Shown here: positions 36,707 through 39,039 of the stretch, in pieces
Layout of the letters: every line of letters starts with the position of its first letter
Numbering within the stretch: the stretch's first letter is position 1
Assembly: GCA_903845065.1 (NCBI GenBank)
Contig: CAIMWH010000370.1
Location: forward strand, 1 to 39,039
Origin: an uncultured Rhodospirillales bacterium
GTDB taxonomy: Bacteria > Pseudomonadota > Alphaproteobacteria > Acetobacterales > Acetobacteraceae
Reading direction: 5' to 3'
DNA: 39,039 nt
Translations under genes and position numbers: made by a program
Notes under the pieces: generated by a model
Database searches by the model: none
Seen by the model: the letters and a program-made list of their open reading frames with translations, nothing else
Told to the model about the DNA's origin: nothing

Positions 36707-37909
36707 TTAGGCGGGGCGCATCTTCTTGACTTCGTCGTCGCTCGGCAGGGCAGCGCTGCCGTCGACGTAGCGCCAGTTGACCATGGTGCCTTTGCCGCCT
36801 TTCAACGCGGTTTTGCCGACGTAGGTGCCCAGCGTGGCCTGGTGGTCCTGGGCGCGCCAGGCGGCTTTGCCGAAGGGGGTGTCGAAGCTGGCGCCGGCGA
36901 AACCGTCGGCCATTTTCTCGGTGTCGGTGCTGCCGGACTTGGCGATGCCGGCGACGATGGAGGCGATCAGGGCGTGGCCGACGACGGAGCCCATTTTGGG
37001 GGTTTCGTTGAAGCGGGCCTTGTAGGCGTCGATGAAGGCTTTGTTGGCGGGGTCGGTGAGGCTGTCGACCGGGTAGCCGGTGACGATCCAGCCTTCGGGG
37101 GTTTCTTCGCCGAGGGGGTCGAGGTATTCGGGTTCGCCGGTGAGGACGGAGACGACGCCGCGGCCTTCGAACAGGCCGCGGGTGTTGCCCTGGCGGACGA
37201 AGTTGGTGAGGTCGGGGCCGAAGGTGGCGTTGAGGATGGCGTCGGGCTTGAGGGCGGCGAGGGCGGCGGCGGTGGCGCCGGCATCGATCTTGCCGAGGGC
37301 GGGCCATTGCTCGCCGACGAACTCCACGCCGGGCTGCTTCTGGCTCAGCATCAGCTTGAACCATTTCACCACGGACTGGCCGTATTCGTAGTTGGGCGAG
37401 ACGGTGACCCAGCGCTTGGCGTTCAGTTTCGCCGCGTCATCCACCAGCATGGCGGCCTGCATGTAGGTGGAGGGGCGCAGGCGGTAGCAGTAGCGGTGGC
37501 CGTTCTGCCAGACCATGGCGTCGGTGAGGGGTTCGCCGCCGACGAAGAGTTTCTTGCGTTGCTTGGCGACGTCGGAGAGGGCGAGGCCGATGTTGGAGAG
37601 GAAGGAGCCGGCGAAGAGGTCGACTTTCTGGTCATCGAGGAGTTCGCCCGCGAGGCGGATGGCGTCGGGCGGGCGGCCGGCGTCATCGCGGCTGATGACT
37701 TCGATTTTGCGACCGAAGACGCCGCCGGCCGCGTTGACCTGCTCGACGGCGAGCATCCAGCCGTTGCGGTACGGCAGGGTGAAGGCGGGGGCGGCGGTGT
37801 AGGAGTTGATTTCGCCGATGCGGATGGGGGTGTTGCCCTGGGCGCGGACGATGGCGGGGGTGGCGAGCAGTCCGGCGGCGGCGAGCGCCGAGCGGCGGGT
37901 GATGGACAT
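36707..37909 (-). CDS. Branched-chain amino acid-type ABC transporter substrate-binding protein
   Basis: A 400-residue periplasmic binding protein (type I fold). It has a twin-arginine-like signal (MSITRRSALAAAGLLATPAIVRAQ, Arg5-Arg6), then IRIGEINSYTAAPAFTLPYRNGW, VNAAGGVFGRKIEVISRDDAG and the family segments ELLDDQKVDLFAGSFLSN and RWVTVSPNYEYGQSVVKWF. The ATG at 37909 has GAGGAG upstream; an earlier ATG at 37924 is less well placed. It lies 20 bases after the DUF1185 gene and before the hairpins and the fused permease gene. The ligand may be linked to the DUF1185/UPF0280 genes upstream. Confidence 0.94.
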   Translation of the reverse strand: MSITRRSALAAAGLLATPAIVRAQGNTPIRIGEINSYTAAPAFTLPYRNGWMLAVEQVNAAGGVFGRKIEVISRDDAGRPPDAIRLAGELLDDQKVDLFAGSFLSNIGLALSDVAKQRKKLFVGGEPLTDAMVWQNGHRYCYRLRPSTYMQAAMLVDDAAKLNAKRWVTVSPNYEYGQSVVKWFKLMLSQKQPGVEFVGEQWPALGKIDAGATAAALAALKPDAILNATFGPDLTNFVRQGNTRGLFEGRGVVSVLTGEPEYLDPLGEETPEGWIVTGYPVDSLTDPANKAFIDAYKARFNETPKMGSVVGHALIASIVAGIAKSGSTDTEKMADGFAGASFDTPFGKAAWRAQDHQATLGTYVGKTALKGGKGTMVNWRYVDGSAALPSDDEVKKMRPA

Positions 37910-37929
37910 GGGGAAGCTCCTCATGGGTT

Positions 37930-38504
37930 TCAGCGAAGGCCGTCTTTGCCGATGATTTCGGATTTGGTGAGGCCGCCGATACGGGGCAGCGGGCGGCCGG
38001 AATCGGTGACGACGACGGCGACGACGATTTCGTCGCGGCGGGGGGCGTCGGGGACACGGATTTCCATGGCATCGAAGTGGCTGCGCACGAAGGCGGCGTC
38101 CTTGTGGCCGAGGGGGACGTCGATGGCAGCCCCCATGCCGCCGCGCTTCTTGGCGCTGGGGATGAGCGCGGCGCCTTTTTCGACCGCGGCGCGGAAGGGG
38201 GCGCCGAGCTTGGGGTGGAGGATGGCGGCGGCGTGTTCGAGTTCGCCGTCTTCGCCGACGATGGCGGCCTTGCCGTAGCTTTCGATGGCGGAGGGGGCGC
38301 AGCCGAGGGCGTGCACGGCGCGTTCGGCGAGGAGGCCGCCGAGCATTTCGCCGGTGGCGACGAGGTCCGCCAGGTCAGCCTGGTGGCGGCCGGCGAAGGG
38401 GTTGGCGATGACCGCGATGGCGGCGGCCTTGCGGGTGGGGGGGAGATGGCGTGGTCCCCCTCGCGGTGGGTTTCCTCGACGATGGTGAACAGCTTGCGGA
38501 TCAT
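37930..38504 (-). pseudogene. DUF1185 ('amino acid synthesis') family gene with a one-base frameshift in a C7 run
   Basis: The start MIRKLFTIVEETHREGDHAI at 38504 is the family N-terminus, but this frame loses similarity after ISPP. Family sequence resumes in another frame as PTRKAAAIAVIANPFAGRHQ and runs through ESYGKAAIVGEDGELEHAAA, GAALIPSAKKRGGMGAAIDV, LGHKDAAFVRSHFDAMEIRV and DSGRPLPRIGGLTKSEII to the stop at 37930. The break is at seven G on the given strand (38437-38443); one more base there restores a 191-residue product of normal length. A sequencing error, a true mutation or -1 slippage are all possible. The function is unknown; the name 'amino acid synthesis' is only a database label. 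The start overlaps the UPF0280 stop (ATGA). Confidence 0.85.
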
Positions 38505-39039
38505 GCGATCTCCAGGGGACGCGTGGCGGCGAAGTGGCCGCGCAGGGCGAGGACGGCGGCGCCGATGAGGCCGGCGGCGGCGAGAGTGTCGGCCACGCGG
38601 CGGCCGGCGTCCAGGGCTTGGGTGATTTCCCCGGGGGTGAGGGGGCCGAGGTCCCAGGTGATTTGGCGGTCGCCGAGATCGGAGTCGGGATCGATGTCGG
38701 TGGCGGGGCGGCGGATGATGGCGGGGTGGCCGGGGAGGTCGACGGCGTTGGCGATCACGGTGGCGGCGGCGTCGGCTTCGGCGGCGGTGCGGGCGAGGAC
38801 GGTGACGGAGTCGGCGATGCCGAAGGAGAAGCTGCGGCCGCCCTGGCCCTTGCAGGCGCGGCCGGAGGTGGCGAGGCCGCGCCAGGGGTGGTGGGCGAAG
38901 AGCGTGGCGGTGGCGTCGAGGCTGGGGGATTGCAGGGTGGTGACGAGGCCGGCGCGGAGGGTTTGGCCGGGGGTGAGGTGGAAGGCGATGTCGCCGCCGT
39001 TGTTGACGAAGGCTTTGGTGAGGGTGCGGCCTTGGGTGA
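38501..39039 (-). CDS. UPF0280 family protein (ApbE-like), 5' end outside the window
   Basis: The C-terminal 178 or so residues of a gene that enters from beyond the window edge. Read back from the stop at 38501, the frame is open to 39039 without interruption and gives TKAFVNNGGDIAFHLTPGQT, ATLFAHHPWRGLATSGRACK, GRSFSFGIADSVTVLARTAA and VIANAVDLPGHPAIIRRP, then DPDSDLGDR. These are typical of UPF0280, a family related to ApbE-type FMN transferases, function unproven. NNGGD and the GIADSVTVLA region fit the flavin/metal-binding fold. It overlaps the DUF1185 start and so opens the transporter operon as far as visible. In other proteobacteria these two families are neighbours of a 6-hydroxynicotinate reductase gene (from memory), which would lie outside this window. 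Confidence 0.85.
   Translation of the reverse strand, partial: TQGRTLTKAFVNNGGDIAFHLTPGQTLRAGLVTTLQSPSLDATATLFAHHPWRGLATSGRACKGQGGRSFSFGIADSVTVLARTAAEADAAATVIANAVDLPGHPAIIRRPATDIDPDSDLGDRQITWDLGPLTPGEITQALDAGRRVADTLAAAGLIGAAVLALRGHFAATRPLEIA

Noticed and set aside
37683-38430. Continuation of the DUF1185 start frame into the binding-protein gene
   Set aside because: After the C7 run this frame gives Pro/Ser/Ala low complexity, while family sequence continues in the other frame.

Overview
The window is very GC-rich (third codon positions are nearly all G or C), gene-dense DNA from what looks like an alphaproteobacterial chromosome. The NDUFA12-type complex I accessory subunit, the DUF2155 protein and the operon they share with an MlaD-type MCE protein are alphaproteobacterial hallmarks. 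The overall style and the ribonucleotide-reductase-like TSCPD protein point to Acetobacteraceae/Rhodospirillales; the family-level assignment is an inference. I see no rRNA, tRNA, insertion sequence, phage gene or CRISPR array, and no gene-free stretch longer than about 150 bases.

Layout. 0-4.1 kb: a class III CoA-transferase, divergent from a single-chain iron-sulfur L-serine dehydratase that runs almost directly into glucose-6-phosphate dehydrogenase. 4.1-10.7 kb (minus strand): an acyl-CoA synthetase followed by a four-gene efflux cassette (HlyD-type adaptor, double-ATPase ABC protein, two ABC-2 permeases). 10.8-13.2 kb (minus): a tightly overlapped operon, NDUFA12 - MlaD - 74-aa protein - DUF2155 - trehalose-phosphatase. 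13.3-16.4 kb (plus): a protein built from the C-terminal part of a B12-dependent ribonucleotide reductase without the visible catalytic motif, then a RidA-family protein and a COG3146 acyltransferase-like protein. 16.5-20.3 kb: an aromatic-compound module with a GntR regulator, an intradiol (hydroxyquinol-type) dioxygenase and an orphan amino-acid-type binding protein on the minus strand, and a divergent fumarylacetoacetate-hydrolase-family enzyme. Two palindromes lie in the shared promoter region. 20.3-28.2 kb: an M81 (MlrC-like) metallopeptidase divergent from a complete peptide/nickel-type ABC importer (binding protein, two permeases, two ATPases) and an FAD oxidoreductase. 28.3-31.3 kb: a class III aminotransferase divergent from a gamma-glutamyltransferase-family enzyme. 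31.4-39.0 kb (minus, apart from one small plus-strand ORF): a partial UPF0280 gene, a frameshifted DUF1185 gene, a branched-chain-amino-acid-type ABC importer with fused LivH-LivM, and two translationally coupled tail genes, a sulfotransferase and a small DDDD-motif (glycosyltransferase-like) protein.

As a whole the region is a catabolic and transport island of a metabolically versatile heterotroph: three solute-import systems or binding proteins, several amino acid, peptide and aromatic ring enzymes, and one housekeeping envelope/respiration operon. The observations most worth following are the ribonucleotide-reductase-derived pseudoenzyme, the homopolymer frameshift in DUF1185 within the UPF0280/DUF1185/Liv operon, the sulfotransferase pair coupled to LivF, and the tandem hairpins between the Liv binding-protein gene and its permease gene.
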